Assembly: GCF_014042355.1 (NCBI RefSeq)
Contig: NZ_JACEZU010000014.1
Coordinates: 124,001 to 188,000 of the forward strand
Length of the DNA stretch: 64,000 nt
Origin: Rugamonas apoptosis
GTDB taxonomy: Bacteria > Pseudomonadota > Gammaproteobacteria > Burkholderiales > Burkholderiaceae_D
Direction of reading: 5' to 3'
A program made the translations under genes and the position numbers. The notes below the pieces were generated by a model. The model had not been told where the DNA came from, did no database searches, and worked only from the letters and a program-made list of their open reading frames with translations. Shown piece by piece: positions 1-8,607 of the stretch (position 1 is the first letter of the stretch; each line of letters begins with the position of its first letter).

Positions 1-1
1 C

Positions 2-277
2 CATTTGAAGACGCTCGATAAACTGGCGGCCGGTCCCGGCATCGTCACCTACAACCTGGGCACGGGCCGCGGCAACAGCGTGCTGGAGATGGTGCGCGCG
101 TTCGAGCAGGCCAGTGGCCGGCCCGTGCCGTACCAGATCGTGGCCCGCCGCGCCGGCGACATCGCGTCCTGTTACGCGGACGCCGGACTGGCCGAGCGCG
201 AACTGGGCTGGAAGGCCGAGCGCGGTATCGCCCAGATGTGCGTGGACGCATGGCGCTGGCAGTCCAGCCCCAAATAA
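2..277 (+). CDS. galE: UDP-glucose 4-epimerase, C-terminal end (partial)
   Basis: The gene runs in from the left edge, so only about 91 C-terminal residues are visible. They contain the NLGTGRGNSVLEM segment and the acidic GDIASCYAD stretch typical of the C-terminal substrate domain of UDP-glucose 4-epimerases (extended short-chain dehydrogenases). The enzyme interconverts UDP-glucose and UDP-galactose in the cytoplasm, feeding polysaccharide synthesis. The Rossmann domain and the Tyr-x3-Lys catalytic pair lie outside the window, so a related NDP-sugar epimerase cannot be fully excluded. The next gene begins 13 bp downstream, so the three nucleotide-sugar genes probably form one operon. Confidence 0.85.
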   Translation, partial: HLKTLDKLAAGPGIVTYNLGTGRGNSVLEMVRAFEQASGRPVPYQIVARRAGDIASCYADAGLAERELGWKAERGIAQMCVDAWRWQSSPK

Positions 278-290
278 CAAGAGAGACAGC

Positions 291-1451
291 ATGAAAGCGA
301 TGATATTGGCGGCAGGTAAAGGTACGCGGGTCCGTCCGCTGACCTATGACTTGCCCAAGCCCATGATCCCCATCCTGGGCAAGCCCGTGATGGCCTACCT
401 GATCGAGCACTTGCACCGCTATGGCGTGACGGAGATCATGGTCAACGTCAGCTATCTGCACGAGAAGATCGAGGAGTATTTCGGCGAAGGCCACCAGTTC
501 GACGTGCAGATCGGTTATTCCTTTGAAGGCTACACCAACGACGAGGGCGAGGTGGTGCCCGAGCCGCTCGGTTCGGCCGGCGGCATGAAGAAAATCCAGG
601 AGTTCGGCGGCTTCTTCGACGACACCACCATCGTGCTGTGCGGCGACGCGCTGATCGACCTGGACTTGAAGTCGGCCCTGTTCGAGCACCGCCGCAAGGG
701 TGCGCTGGCCACCGTGATCACCACCGAGGTGCCGTGGGACAAGGTGGAAAGCTATGGCGTGGTGGTCACCGACGCGGCGGGCCGCATCACCCAGTTCCAG
801 GAAAAGCCGCGCCAGCATGAGGCACTGTCGAACCGGGTCAGCACCGGCATCTATATCTTCGAACCGGAAGTGATCGACCTGATCCCTTCCGACCGGCCGT
901 TCGATATCGGCTCAGACCTGTTCCCGCTGCTGGCCGAACGGGGCTTGCCGTTCTATGCCCAGACGCGCCGCTTCAACTGGATCGACATCGGCAGCGTGCG
1001 CGACTATTGGGAAGTGTGCCAGAGCGTGTTGATGGGGGAGGTGGCCAACCTGCACATGCCCGGCATCCAGATCAACGACGGCCTGTGGGTCGGCCAGAAC
1101 ACCAGCATCGACTGGCAGGACACGCGCATTGAGGGGCCGGTCTACATCGGCTCGGGCACCCGCATCGAGGCCGGCGTGACCATCGTCGGCCCCACCTGGA
1201 TCGGCCACGGCAGCCATGTGTGCCGTGGCGCCAACGTGGTGCGCAGTGTGTTGTTCGAATATACTCGTGTGTTAGAAAATGTTTCTTTGAACGAAATGAT
1301 CGTGTTCAAGGACTATAGTGTCAACCGTGCCGGGGAGATGAAACACGCCTCTGATTACGATTCCGAGGCCTGGGCCAATGCGCGCGACCGGCGCCGTGGG
1401 CGGCGTCCGGAACCGAACACTGAATTAATGGAAAAGAGAAATAGAGCATGA
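291..1451 (+). CDS. NDP-sugar pyrophosphorylase (mannose-1-phosphate guanylyltransferase-like)
   Basis: This 386-residue protein is a sugar-1-phosphate nucleotidyltransferase. The N-terminus carries the signature [13 protein letters not shown] with the downstream LPKPM lysine motif, followed by a Rossmann-like nucleotidyltransferase domain to about residue 235 (FQEKPR and [10 protein letters not shown] are visible). The C-terminal part (about 255-350) has the hexapeptide-like repeats of a left-handed beta-helix ([18 protein letters not shown]). Such proteins make GDP-mannose or dTDP/UDP-sugars; the exact sugar cannot be read from sequence. The ATG at 291 follows a GAGAGA-type ribosome site. 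Its stop overlaps the start of manC by 4 bp, indicating translational coupling within an exopolysaccharide precursor operon. Confidence 0.85.
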   Translation: MKAMILAAGKGTRVRPLTYDLPKPMIPILGKPVMAYLIEHLHRYGVTEIMVNVSYLHEKIEEYFGEGHQFDVQIGYSFEGYTNDEGEVVPEPLGSAGGMKKIQEFGGFFDDTTIVLCGDALIDLDLKSALFEHRRKGALATVITTEVPWDKVESYGVVVTDAAGRITQFQEKPRQHEALSNRVSTGIYIFEPEVIDLIPSDRPFDIGSDLFPLLAERGLPFYAQTRRFNWIDIGSVRDYWEVCQSVLMGEVANLHMPGIQINDGLWVGQNTSIDWQDTRIEGPVYIGSGTRIEAGVTIVGPTWIGHGSHVCRGANVVRSVLFEYTRVLENVSLNEMIVFKDYSVNRAGEMKHASDYDSEAWANARDRRRGRRPEPNTELMEKRNRA

Positions 1452-2863
1452 AGATTTATCCAGTCATCCTGTCCGGCGGTTCGGGCACCCGTTTGTGGCC
1501 GCTGTCGCGCGCCGTGCTGCCCAAGCAGTTGCTGCCGCTGGTGACCGAGCACACCATGTTGCAGGAGACGGCGCTGCGCCTGGCCGGCCGGCCGCAGCTG
1601 ATGCAGCCGCTGATCGTGTGCGGCAATGAGCACCGCTTCCTGGTGGCCGAACAGATGCGCGAGATCGGCATGGCGCCGCTGGGCATCCTGCTGGAACCGG
1701 TGGGCCGCAACACGGCGCCGGCCGTGGCCGCCGCCGCCCACTACCTGCAGGCGATCGATCCGGAGGCCGTGATGCTGGTGCTGCCGGCCGACCACGTGAT
1801 CGCCGACGTGGACGCGTTCTACGCGGCCATCGAACAGGCGTGCGTGCCGGTGGCCGAGGGTGCGCTGGCCACCTTCGGCATCGTGCCGACGGCGCCGGAA
1901 ACGGGCTATGGCTACATCCAGAGCGGCGCCGCGGCAGGCGCCCCCCAATGCTACAAGGTCGACCGTTTCGTCGAAAAGCCCAACCTGGAAACGGCCCAGG
2001 GCTTTGTGGCGGCCGGTAATTATTACTGGAACAGCGGCATGTTCCTGTTCCGCGCCACCAGCTATCTCGATGAGCTGCGCCAGTTCGCGCCGGCCATCGC
2101 CGACGCCTGCGCGGCGGCCGTGGCCCAGGGTTACCGCGACCTCGATTTCTGCCGCCTGGACGAAGCGGCGTTCACGGCCTGCCCGTCGGACTCGATCGAC
2201 TACGCCGTGATGGAACACACCCGCCACGCCGTGGTGGTGCCGGCCGCGATCGGCTGGAGCGACGTCGGTTCCTGGTCGGCCCTGTGGGAAGTGCAGCAGG
2301 GCGACGAGAATGGCAACGTGGTGCGCGGCGACGTCTACCTGGACGACGTGTCCGGTTCGCTGGTGCGGGCCGAGAGCCGCATCGTGGCCGTGGTCGGGGT
2401 CAAGGACCTGGTGGTGGTGGAGACGGCCGACGCCGTGCTGGTGACACACAAGGACCAGGTGCAGCGCGTCAAGCAGATCGTCGACCATTTGAAGGCCGAG
2501 GGCCGCACCGAGCACCTGCACCACACCAAGGTGTACCGTCCGTGGGGGTGCTACGAGGGCATCGACATGGGCGAGCGCTTCCAGGTCAAGCGCATCACCG
2601 TCAATCCGGGCGGCAAGCTGTCGCTGCAGATGCACCACCACCGCGCCGAGCACTGGGTGGTGGTCAGCGGCACGGCCCGCGTCACCTGCGGCGACAAGGT
2701 CAGCCTGCTGACGGAAAACGAATCGACCTACATCCCGATCGGCATGAACCACCGGCTGGAAAATCCCGGCAAGGTGCCGCTGCACCTGATCGAAGTGCAG
2801 TCGGGCAGCTATCTGGGCGAGGATGACATCGTGCGTTTCGAGGACGTCTACCAGCGCGCCTGA
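1448..2863 (+). CDS. manC: mannose-1-phosphate guanylyltransferase / mannose-6-phosphate isomerase
   Basis: This 471-residue protein has the full bifunctional type II PMI/GMP architecture. The nucleotidyltransferase signature [14 protein letters not shown] lies at residues 9-22, FVEKPN is in the central domain, and a C-terminal cupin (about 360-465) carries RPWG, the metal-ligand-like [10 protein letters not shown] and a VVSGTARV strand. It converts fructose-6-phosphate to mannose-6-phosphate and mannose-1-phosphate to GDP-mannose, the precursor of mannose-containing exopolysaccharides. Length fits the family (about 470-480). It overlaps the preceding pyrophosphorylase by 4 bp. Having two nucleotidyltransferases side by side suggests they activate different sugars or serve different polysaccharides. 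Confidence 0.93.
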   Translation: MKIYPVILSGGSGTRLWPLSRAVLPKQLLPLVTEHTMLQETALRLAGRPQLMQPLIVCGNEHRFLVAEQMREIGMAPLGILLEPVGRNTAPAVAAAAHYLQAIDPEAVMLVLPADHVIADVDAFYAAIEQACVPVAEGALATFGIVPTAPETGYGYIQSGAAAGAPQCYKVDRFVEKPNLETAQGFVAAGNYYWNSGMFLFRATSYLDELRQFAPAIADACAAAVAQGYRDLDFCRLDEAAFTACPSDSIDYAVMEHTRHAVVVPAAIGWSDVGSWSALWEVQQGDENGNVVRGDVYLDDVSGSLVRAESRIVAVVGVKDLVVVETADAVLVTHKDQVQRVKQIVDHLKAEGRTEHLHHTKVYRPWGCYEGIDMGERFQVKRITVNPGGKLSLQMHHHRAEHWVVVSGTARVTCGDKVSLLTENESTYIPIGMNHRLENPGKVPLHLIEVQSGSYLGEDDIVRFEDVYQRA

Positions 2864-2909
2864 GGCCGCTGGACGGGAACGGGGAAGGCGCTATAATCCG
2901 GACGGCGGC

Positions 2910-3959
2910 ATGTGCCGCCGCCCACTTATTCCAAAGGCTCCGTTCTTGCGCGCGTTCCTGACTCTTTGCGGCAGCCTGTGCTGCCTGCCCGCCTTGGCCG
3001 GGCCGCCGCCGGCCACGGGCCTGCAATCGTCGCAACTGGCCGTGGTCATCAACGACGATGAACCGAACAGCGTGGCCATCGGCGAATACTACCGCCAGGC
3101 GCGCAACATCCCGGCCTGCAATGTGGTGCACGTCAACATTCCCGGCAAACCCCGCAAGCTCACGGCCGACCAGTTCCGCCACCTGCGCAATGTGATCGAG
3201 TTGCAGCTGCCGCCCGGCATCCAGGCCGTGCTGATGGTGTGGACGGCGCCGTATGCCGTCGAATGCAATGCCATCACGGCCGCCTTTACGCTCGGTTTCG
3301 ATGCCGGCCTGTGCGAGAAACCGTGTGAAGCGAGCAAGCCCAGTCCCTATTTCAACGCCGCCTCCAGCCGGCCGTATCCCGATTTTGGCTTGCGGCTGTC
3401 GATGCTGATGCCCACCGAGTCGGTGGAGGAGGCCAAGGCCCTGATCATGCGCGGCAAGGCCAGCGGGTTTCGCGTGCAGCCGGCCACGGCCTATTACCTG
3501 GCCACCAGCGAGACGGCGCGCAACAGCCGGTCCGTGTACTTTCCCCGCTCCATGGTACTGCCCCAGCAGCAGTTGACCATCCGCACGCTGCGCGCCGACA
3601 GCATCGCCGACGTCAAGGACATCATGGTGTACCAGACCGGCAAGGCCAAGGTGGAACAGCTGGAGACGCTGCAATTCCTGCCGGGCGCGCTGGCCGACCA
3701 CCTGACCTCGTTCGGTGGCGACTTGTTGGGCGAGAGCCAGATGAGCAGCTTGCGCTGGCTGGAGGCGGGCGCCACGGCCAGCTACGGTTCCGTATCCGAG
3801 CCTTGCAACTACTGGCAGAAATTCCCCCATCCCACCGTGCTGCTCAAGCATTACCTGGGCGGCGCCACGGCCATCGAAGCCTATTGGCGCAGCGTGGCCT
3901 GGCCGGCCCAGGGCCTGTTCATCGGCGAGCCGCTGGCCGCGCCGTACCGCCCGCATTAG
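2910..3959 (+). CDS. TIGR03790 family exported protein
   Basis: The predicted protein (349 residues from ATG 2910; an in-frame TTG at 2946 would give a cleaner signal peptide beginning LRAFLTLCGSLCCLPALAG) resembles TIGR03790: an early LAVVINDDEPNSVAIGEYY segment, NIPACNVVHVNI, an LMVWTAPY core and a late WLEAGATASYGSVSEPC motif. The biochemical role is unknown. The family is reported to occur only in exosortase/PEP-CTERM-bearing bacteria, which fits the two PEP-CTERM genes found within 15 kb. It has a cleavable signal peptide, so it acts in the periplasm or outside. The conserved Cys residues may form disulfides. It sits 46 bp after manC. Confidence 0.75.
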   Translation: MCRRPLIPKAPFLRAFLTLCGSLCCLPALAGPPPATGLQSSQLAVVINDDEPNSVAIGEYYRQARNIPACNVVHVNIPGKPRKLTADQFRHLRNVIELQLPPGIQAVLMVWTAPYAVECNAITAAFTLGFDAGLCEKPCEASKPSPYFNAASSRPYPDFGLRLSMLMPTESVEEAKALIMRGKASGFRVQPATAYYLATSETARNSRSVYFPRSMVLPQQQLTIRTLRADSIADVKDIMVYQTGKAKVEQLETLQFLPGALADHLTSFGGDLLGESQMSSLRWLEAGATASYGSVSEPCNYWQKFPHPTVLLKHYLGGATAIEAYWRSVAWPAQGLFIGEPLAAPYRPH

Positions 3960-4002
3960 GCCACTGACCCCGCCCATTCTTCAGGCCGGTCGGGCCAGGC
4001 GG

Positions 4003-4036
4003 ATGTCATCAAGTTGTCATGCCCTGTCATTAATAT
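4003..4036 (+). promoter_or_regulatory. Pho-box-like promoter of the extracellular nuclease
   Basis: Three copies of a TGTCAT-type heptamer occur in direct orientation: ATGTCAT at 4003-4009, TTGTCAT at 4014-4020 and CTGTCAT at 4024-4030. The first two have the 4-bp spacing (11-bp period) of PhoB boxes; the third is spaced by 3 bp. A TAATAT -10-like hexamer starts at 4031, ten bases after the first pair, which is the usual distance for a PhoB-activated promoter where the box replaces the -35. PhoB binding is inferred, not shown. Confidence 0.6.
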
Positions 4037-4076
4037 GTAATTAGCAAGATTGCATATTCAACAGACAGGAAAGACC

Positions 4077-7000
4077 ATGACTTTTTACGTTCCCTCTCAC
4101 GCCGCGCGCACGGTGGCCACGCTGGGCCGCCGCACCGTGCTGGCCGCGCTGCTGGCCAGCCTGGGCTTGCCGGCGCTCGCTGCCGACGTCGTCATCAGCC
4201 AGGTTTATGGCGGCGGCGGCAATTCCGGCGCCACCTACAAAAACGATTTCATCGAGCTGTTCAACCGCGGCGCCAGCCCCGTCAGCCTGAACGGCTGGAG
4301 CGTGCAGTACGCCAGCGCCGCCAGCGCGGCCGGCGCAGCCTGGCAAGTGACGCCGCTGCCCAATGTGACGCTGCAACCGGGCCAGTACCTGCTGGTGCAG
4401 GAAGCCATGGGCGCCGGCGGCACCACGGCCCTGCCCACGCCGCAGGCCACCGGCACCATCGCCATGAGCGGCACGGCCGGCAAGGTGGCGCTGGCGGCCA
4501 GCACCACCGCCTTCAACGTCAGCAATCCCACCGGCGGCGCACTGCGCGACCTGCTTGGCTACGGCAACACGGCCAACGGCTACGAGGGCGCACCCGGCCC
4601 CGGCCTGTCCAATACCACGGCCGCCGTGCGCGGTGACTATGGCTGCGCCGACACGGACAGCAACGCGGCCGACTTCAGCACGGCCGCGCCCGCGCCGCGC
4701 AACAGCGCCTCGGACCTGCGCGTGTGCGGCGCGCCCGTGGTGCTGCCCATCGTGGCCACCTGTCCGGCCACGCTGGCGCTGGCGGCCGGCAGCGGCGGTG
4801 GCGCCATGCTGTCGGCCACGGACGTCGATGGCGTGGTCAACCGCGCCACCATCACATCGGCGGCCGTGCCCGGCATCAGCCTGCTTAACTTCAGCGCCGC
4901 CGGCGCGGCGGGCGAGAACGCCAGCGTCAGCCTGAACGTGGGCGGCGCCGTGCCGGTGGGCAGTTACCCGGTGGCCATCAGCTTCGGCAACGACCAGGGC
5001 CAGAGCGTCAGCTGCGCCGTCACCGTGAACGTGACGCCACTGGCCGGCATCACCCACAGCATTCCCCAGATCCAGGGCCCGGGCGCCACCAGCCCTTACG
5101 CCGGCACCGTGCAAACGACGGAAGGCGTGCTCACGCTCAAAGTGGGGACCGGCTTCTTCATGCAGGACGCGGCGGGCGACGGCGACCCCACCACGTCGGA
5201 CGGTATCTTCGTCTACACGGGCAGCACCAGCAACAGCGCCCAGCCGGGCGACCAGGTGCGGGTGACGGGCACGGTCTACGAATATACGCCCACCGGCGCC
5301 AGCCATTCCGTGACGGAGCTCAAGGACGTGACGGCCGTCGTCACCCAAAGCGGCGGCCACAGCGTCATGCCCACCAATATCGACCTGCCCAACGTCAATC
5401 TGGGCCAGGTGGAAGGCATGCTGGTGCGCTTCGTCCGCCCGCTGACCGTGTCGCAATCGGAGTTCCTCGGCACCCGCGGCGAATTGAGCCTGTCATCGGG
5501 CCGGCTGGAAGTGCCCACCAACCGCTACCCGCCGCGCACGCCCGAGGCGCTGGCGCTGGCGGCAGCCAACACGCAAAACCTGATCGTGCTCGACGACGGC
5601 CTGTTCGTCACCCCACCCACCATTCCCTACCTGGGCCAGGATGGCACCGTCCGCGCCGGCGACACGGTGGCCGACCTGACGGGCGTGATCGACTTTGGCG
5701 CCAAGGGCGGTGGCGGGGCGGCCTACAAGCTGCAGCCGACCGTGGCGCCGCAATTTTCGCGCGACAATCCACGTACCACGGCGCCCGCCATCGCGGCCGG
5801 CAACGTGCGGGTGGCCAGCGCCAACGTGCTCAATTTCTTCACCACCTTCACCAACGGCGGTAACGTGGAAGGGGCCAGCAACCAGGGCTGTTCGCTGGGG
5901 GGCAGCGTGTCCAGGGCCAACTGCCGTGGCGCCGACAACATGACGGAATTCGTGCGCCAGCGCGACAAGATCGTGGGTGAGCTGAAAGCCATCGACGCCG
6001 ACGTCTACGGCCTGATGGAAATCCAGAACAACGGCGAGACCACGGTCAGCTACCTGGTCAACGCGCTCAACGCGGCCATCGGCGTGCCCACCTACGCGGT
6101 GGTGCCCAGGCCGGCCGATACGGGCACGGATGCGATCCGGGTGGCCATGATCTACAAGCCGGCCAAGCTGGCGCTGGTGGGCGGCGCGCTGTCCGATGGC
6201 GACAGCATCAACAACCGGCCGCCGATGGCGCAGACCTTCCGCGCCGCCAACGGCGAGAAGTTCTCGCTGGTGGTCAACCACCTCAAGTCCAAGGGCGGCT
6301 GCCCCACCGGCACCGGCCCCGACACGGACCGTGGCGACAGCCAGGGTTGCTGGAACGCCACCCGCATCCAGCAGGCCAACCGTCTGCTGGGCAGCTTCGT
6401 GCCGCAAGTGGTGGCCGCCGCCGGTGATCCGGACGTGCTGTTGATCGGCGACTTCAATGCGCACGGTTTCGAAGATCCCATCAACGTCATCACGGCCAGC
6501 GGCTACGTGAACCAGCTGGAACGCTATGTGCGCCCGAACGGCATGCCGTACTCGTTCATCTTCGACAGCCAGAGCGGCTACCTGGACCACGCACTGGCCA
6601 GCGCAACAATGAGCGGCCAGGTGGCCGGCGCCGCGGAATGGCACATCAACGCCGACGAGCCGAGCGTGATCGACTACAACCTGGACGGCAAGCAGCAAGA
6701 CCTGTACACGGCCCAGCCTTACCGCGCCTCCGACCATGATCCGGTCGTGATCAGCCTGAATCTGCAACCGGCCTACGTGGACGTGAGCGCCAGCGTGCGC
6801 GCCGTGGGCAGCGGCCTGGTGTACAACCGCGCCACCGGCAAGTACGGCAGCACGTTCACCGTCACCAACACGGGGGCGGCGGCGCTGAACGGCCCGATCC
6901 AGGTCGCATTCGACGGCTTGCCGGCCGGCGTGACCCTGGTCAACGCCACCGGCAGCCACAACGGCGCGCCTTACATCACGGTCGACGCCGCGTCGCTGGC

Positions 7001-7094
7001 GGCCGGCGCCAGCGTGTCGTTCCCGCTCAGCTTCAGCAAGACGGGCAGCGCCAATATCGGCTACACGGCCAAAGTCTACAGCGGCACTTTTTAA
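4077..7094 (+). CDS. large extracellular endonuclease (ExeM/NucH family)
   Basis: The protein has 1005 residues from the ATG at 4077, preceded by AGGAAA. Residues 1-35 form a signal peptide (RRTVLAALLASLGLPALA). A lamin-tail domain follows (about 36-165; VVISQVYGGGGNSG, DFIELFNRG, LNGWSVQY), then Ig/OB-like linker regions. An endonuclease/exonuclease/phosphatase domain lies at about 575-890, with the catalytic segments NVLNFF, DVYGLMEIQN, VNHLKSKGG, LIGDFNAH and the terminal SDHDPV. The last 110 residues are a beta-rich domain. This is the architecture of secreted ExeM/NucH nucleases that degrade extracellular DNA for phosphate supply or biofilm turnover. No sorting tail is visible at its C-terminus. 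A Pho-box-like promoter precedes it and a PEP-CTERM gene follows after 9 bp. Confidence 0.9.
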   Translation: MTFYVPSHAARTVATLGRRTVLAALLASLGLPALAADVVISQVYGGGGNSGATYKNDFIELFNRGASPVSLNGWSVQYASAASAAGAAWQVTPLPNVTLQPGQYLLVQEAMGAGGTTALPTPQATGTIAMSGTAGKVALAASTTAFNVSNPTGGALRDLLGYGNTANGYEGAPGPGLSNTTAAVRGDYGCADTDSNAADFSTAAPAPRNSASDLRVCGAPVVLPIVATCPATLALAAGSGGGAMLSATDVDGVVNRATITSAAVPGISLLNFSAAGAAGENASVSLNVGGAVPVGSYPVAISFGNDQGQSVSCAVTVNVTPLAGITHSIPQIQGPGATSPYAGTVQTTEGVLTLKVGTGFFMQDAAGDGDPTTSDGIFVYTGSTSNSAQPGDQVRVTGTVYEYTPTGASHSVTELKDVTAVVTQSGGHSVMPTNIDLPNVNLGQVEGMLVRFVRPLTVSQSEFLGTRGELSLSSGRLEVPTNRYPPRTPEALALAAANTQNLIVLDDGLFVTPPTIPYLGQDGTVRAGDTVADLTGVIDFGAKGGGGAAYKLQPTVAPQFSRDNPRTTAPAIAAGNVRVASANVLNFFTTFTNGGNVEGASNQGCSLGGSVSRANCRGADNMTEFVRQRDKIVGELKAIDADVYGLMEIQNNGETTVSYLVNALNAAIGVPTYAVVPRPADTGTDAIRVAMIYKPAKLALVGGALSDGDSINNRPPMAQTFRAANGEKFSLVVNHLKSKGGCPTGTGPDTDRGDSQGCWNATRIQQANRLLGSFVPQVVAAAGDPDVLLIGDFNAHGFEDPINVITASGYVNQLERYVRPNGMPYSFIFDSQSGYLDHALASATMSGQVAGAAEWHINADEPSVIDYNLDGKQQDLYTAQPYRASDHDPVVISLNLQPAYVDVSASVRAVGSGLVYNRATGKYGSTFTVTNTGAAALNGPIQVAFDGLPAGVTLVNATGSHNGAPYITVDAASLAAGASVSFPLSFSKTGSANIGYTAKVYSGTF

Positions 7095-7103
7095 GGAATA
7101 CCC

Positions 7104-7730
7104 ATGAAATCGTCTTACGTCTTCCCGGCGCTGCGGCGCTGCGCGCTGGCCCTGGCCCTGACGGCCGCCGCCGGCCTGGCCTCGGCCCAATCCATGCATG
7201 TGGTGCTCGATACCAGCGGCTGGGGCAGCAGCAGCGGCTGGCTGGACCTGCAATTCAATCCGGCCAGCGTACCGGCCGTGGCGGCCAGTGCGCTGGTCGA
7301 CCACCTGAGCGGCTTTGACGGCACCAGCGCGCCGCAGCTGAACGGCGACGTGCAGGCGCAGGCGGGCGGCTTCCGGTTCGCCAACAGCACGGACTGGAAC
7401 GACCTGTTCCACGCGGTCCATCTGGGCGGCAAGCTCAGTTTCGACGTCAGCTTCAACGGCTTGCCCGACCCGTCGCCGGCCGCCATCCCATCGCTGTTCT
7501 CGGTCTCGCTGTATGGCGCCGACGGCGTCAGCCAGCTCGGCCATCCGGACGCCGACGGCAGCCTGCTGTCGCTGAGCTGGAACCCGGCCGCCGGCGGCGC
7601 CGGCCAGGTCGGTGTGTCGGTGGTCGATGCCGGCGTGGCCAGCGTCAGCCCGGTGCCGGAACCGTCGGCCTGGCTGATGCTGGGCGCCGGCCTGGCGCTG
7701 CTGGGCGTGGCCAAGCGCCGCCGCGCCTGA
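7104..7730 (+). CDS. PEP-CTERM sorting domain protein
   Basis: This 208-residue exported protein has a signal peptide (about 1-28, ending GLASAQS). The body is beta-rich and Ser/Gly/Asp-rich. The classic PEP-CTERM tail is VPEPSAWLMLGAGLALLG followed by AKRRRA. Exosortase recognises the PEP motif plus hydrophobic helix plus basic end, cleaves it, and releases or attaches the protein to the envelope or exopolysaccharide. The body has no recognised catalytic motif; it resembles the NF038129-type PEP-CTERM group only loosely. AAGGA precedes the start and the gene lies 9 bp after the nuclease, so the two are probably co-transcribed and share the Pho-type promoter. Confidence 0.9.
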   Translation: MKSSYVFPALRRCALALALTAAAGLASAQSMHVVLDTSGWGSSSGWLDLQFNPASVPAVAASALVDHLSGFDGTSAPQLNGDVQAQAGGFRFANSTDWNDLFHAVHLGGKLSFDVSFNGLPDPSPAAIPSLFSVSLYGADGVSQLGHPDADGSLLSLSWNPAAGGAGQVGVSVVDAGVASVSPVPEPSAWLMLGAGLALLGVAKRRRA

Positions 7731-8136
7731 CGCGGCTGGACCCGCGCCGCCCCCACGCGCGGCGCGACGCCGACACATGCGATGCCGCCGGCGTCCATGT
7801 GTCTTTTTCTTTGGCGGCGGGCAGGGCGTGTGGCGGCACGCGGCCGCTGGATTTATCGCGCCAGTGCCATGCAAGGCCGCCGGGTTGCCAGCCGATGTGG
7901 TCAACCGTATAATTAAAATGATCAATTTTTTAATATTTTCTCATGGCCTTGATCGAGTCGAATGACTGTGAGGGAAAAACGACAATGTTGAGAAATGTCA
8001 AACAAACGACGGCGGCTGAGGTAAGCTGCCGGTGCCCGCTTGCAGGGCGCTATTAAAAGATTGTCGTAACCTTAAGCCGCGTGGTAGCCTCTGGACTCTG
8101 GGCAGGCGCGGGTTGTCGAATTGAGGAGTCGTGTTG
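7731..8136. other. intergenic region before the secretion operon
   Basis: About 400 bp without a convincing gene. The first 130 bp are GC-rich with no clear T-run terminator for the PEP-CTERM gene. A strong sigma-70-type promoter lies at 7885-7913, giving a leader of roughly 215 nt before gspG. Inside the leader is a 23-codon reading frame (7984-8055) with a weak GAGGG about 9 bases upstream of its ATG; whether it is translated cannot be told from sequence. Confidence 0.5.
7885..7913 (+). promoter_or_regulatory. sigma-70-type promoter for the gspG operon
   Basis: TTGCCA at 7885-7890 and a perfect TATAAT at 7908-7913 are separated by exactly 17 bp. It is the best sigma-70 match between the PEP-CTERM gene and gspG, and points at the secretion operon. 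It sits at the edge of a locally AT-rich stretch. Confidence 0.65.
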
Positions 8137-8580
8137 ATGGATGTGGCAAAGAATCAGGCGGTCACCGGATCGCGCAAGGCCGGCGGCTTCACCTTGCTGG
8201 AACTGCTGGTGGTGATCGTCATCATCGGCTTGCTGGCCGCTTACGTGGGACCGAAATATTTCGCCCAGTTGGGCAAGTCGGAAGTGACCATCGCCAAGGC
8301 CCAGATCGAAGCGTTTGAAAAGTCGCTCGACACCTACCGGCTCGACGTGGGCCGTTATCCCACCACGGATGAAGGCCTGGCCGCGCTGCTGACGGCGCCC
8401 GCCACCGCCGGCGCCAAATGGAACGGTCCCTACCTGAAAAAGGGCGTGCCGGCCGACCCATGGGGCCACCCTTATCAATACCGCGCACCCGGCACCAAGG
8501 GCGAATTCGAGATCGTCTCGCTGGGTCGCGATGGCCAGCCGGGCGGCTCGGGCGAAGACGCCGACATCAGCTCGCAATAA
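8137..8580 (+). CDS. gspG: type II secretion major pseudopilin GspG
   Basis: This 147-residue protein has a prepilin leader ending GG before FTLLELLVVIVIIG (Glu at +5 of the mature protein). The GspG globular domain shows the family landmarks DVGRYPTTDEGLAALL, WNGPYLKKGVPADPWG, PYQYRAPG and a C-terminal FEIVSLGRDGQPGGSGEDADI calcium-site region. It polymerises into the periplasmic pseudopilus that drives substrates through the secretin. The ATG at 8137 is preferred over GTG 8131 because GAGGAG at 8124-8129 is correctly spaced from it. It is the first gene of an eleven-gene operon. A prepilin peptidase is needed but none is in the window. Confidence 0.95.
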   Translation: MDVAKNQAVTGSRKAGGFTLLELLVVIVIIGLLAAYVGPKYFAQLGKSEVTIAKAQIEAFEKSLDTYRLDVGRYPTTDEGLAALLTAPATAGAKWNGPYLKKGVPADPWGHPYQYRAPGTKGEFEIVSLGRDGQPGGSGEDADISSQ

Positions 8581-8607
8581 ACCCGCCCGCACCCGCCGTT
8601 CGCCGCC

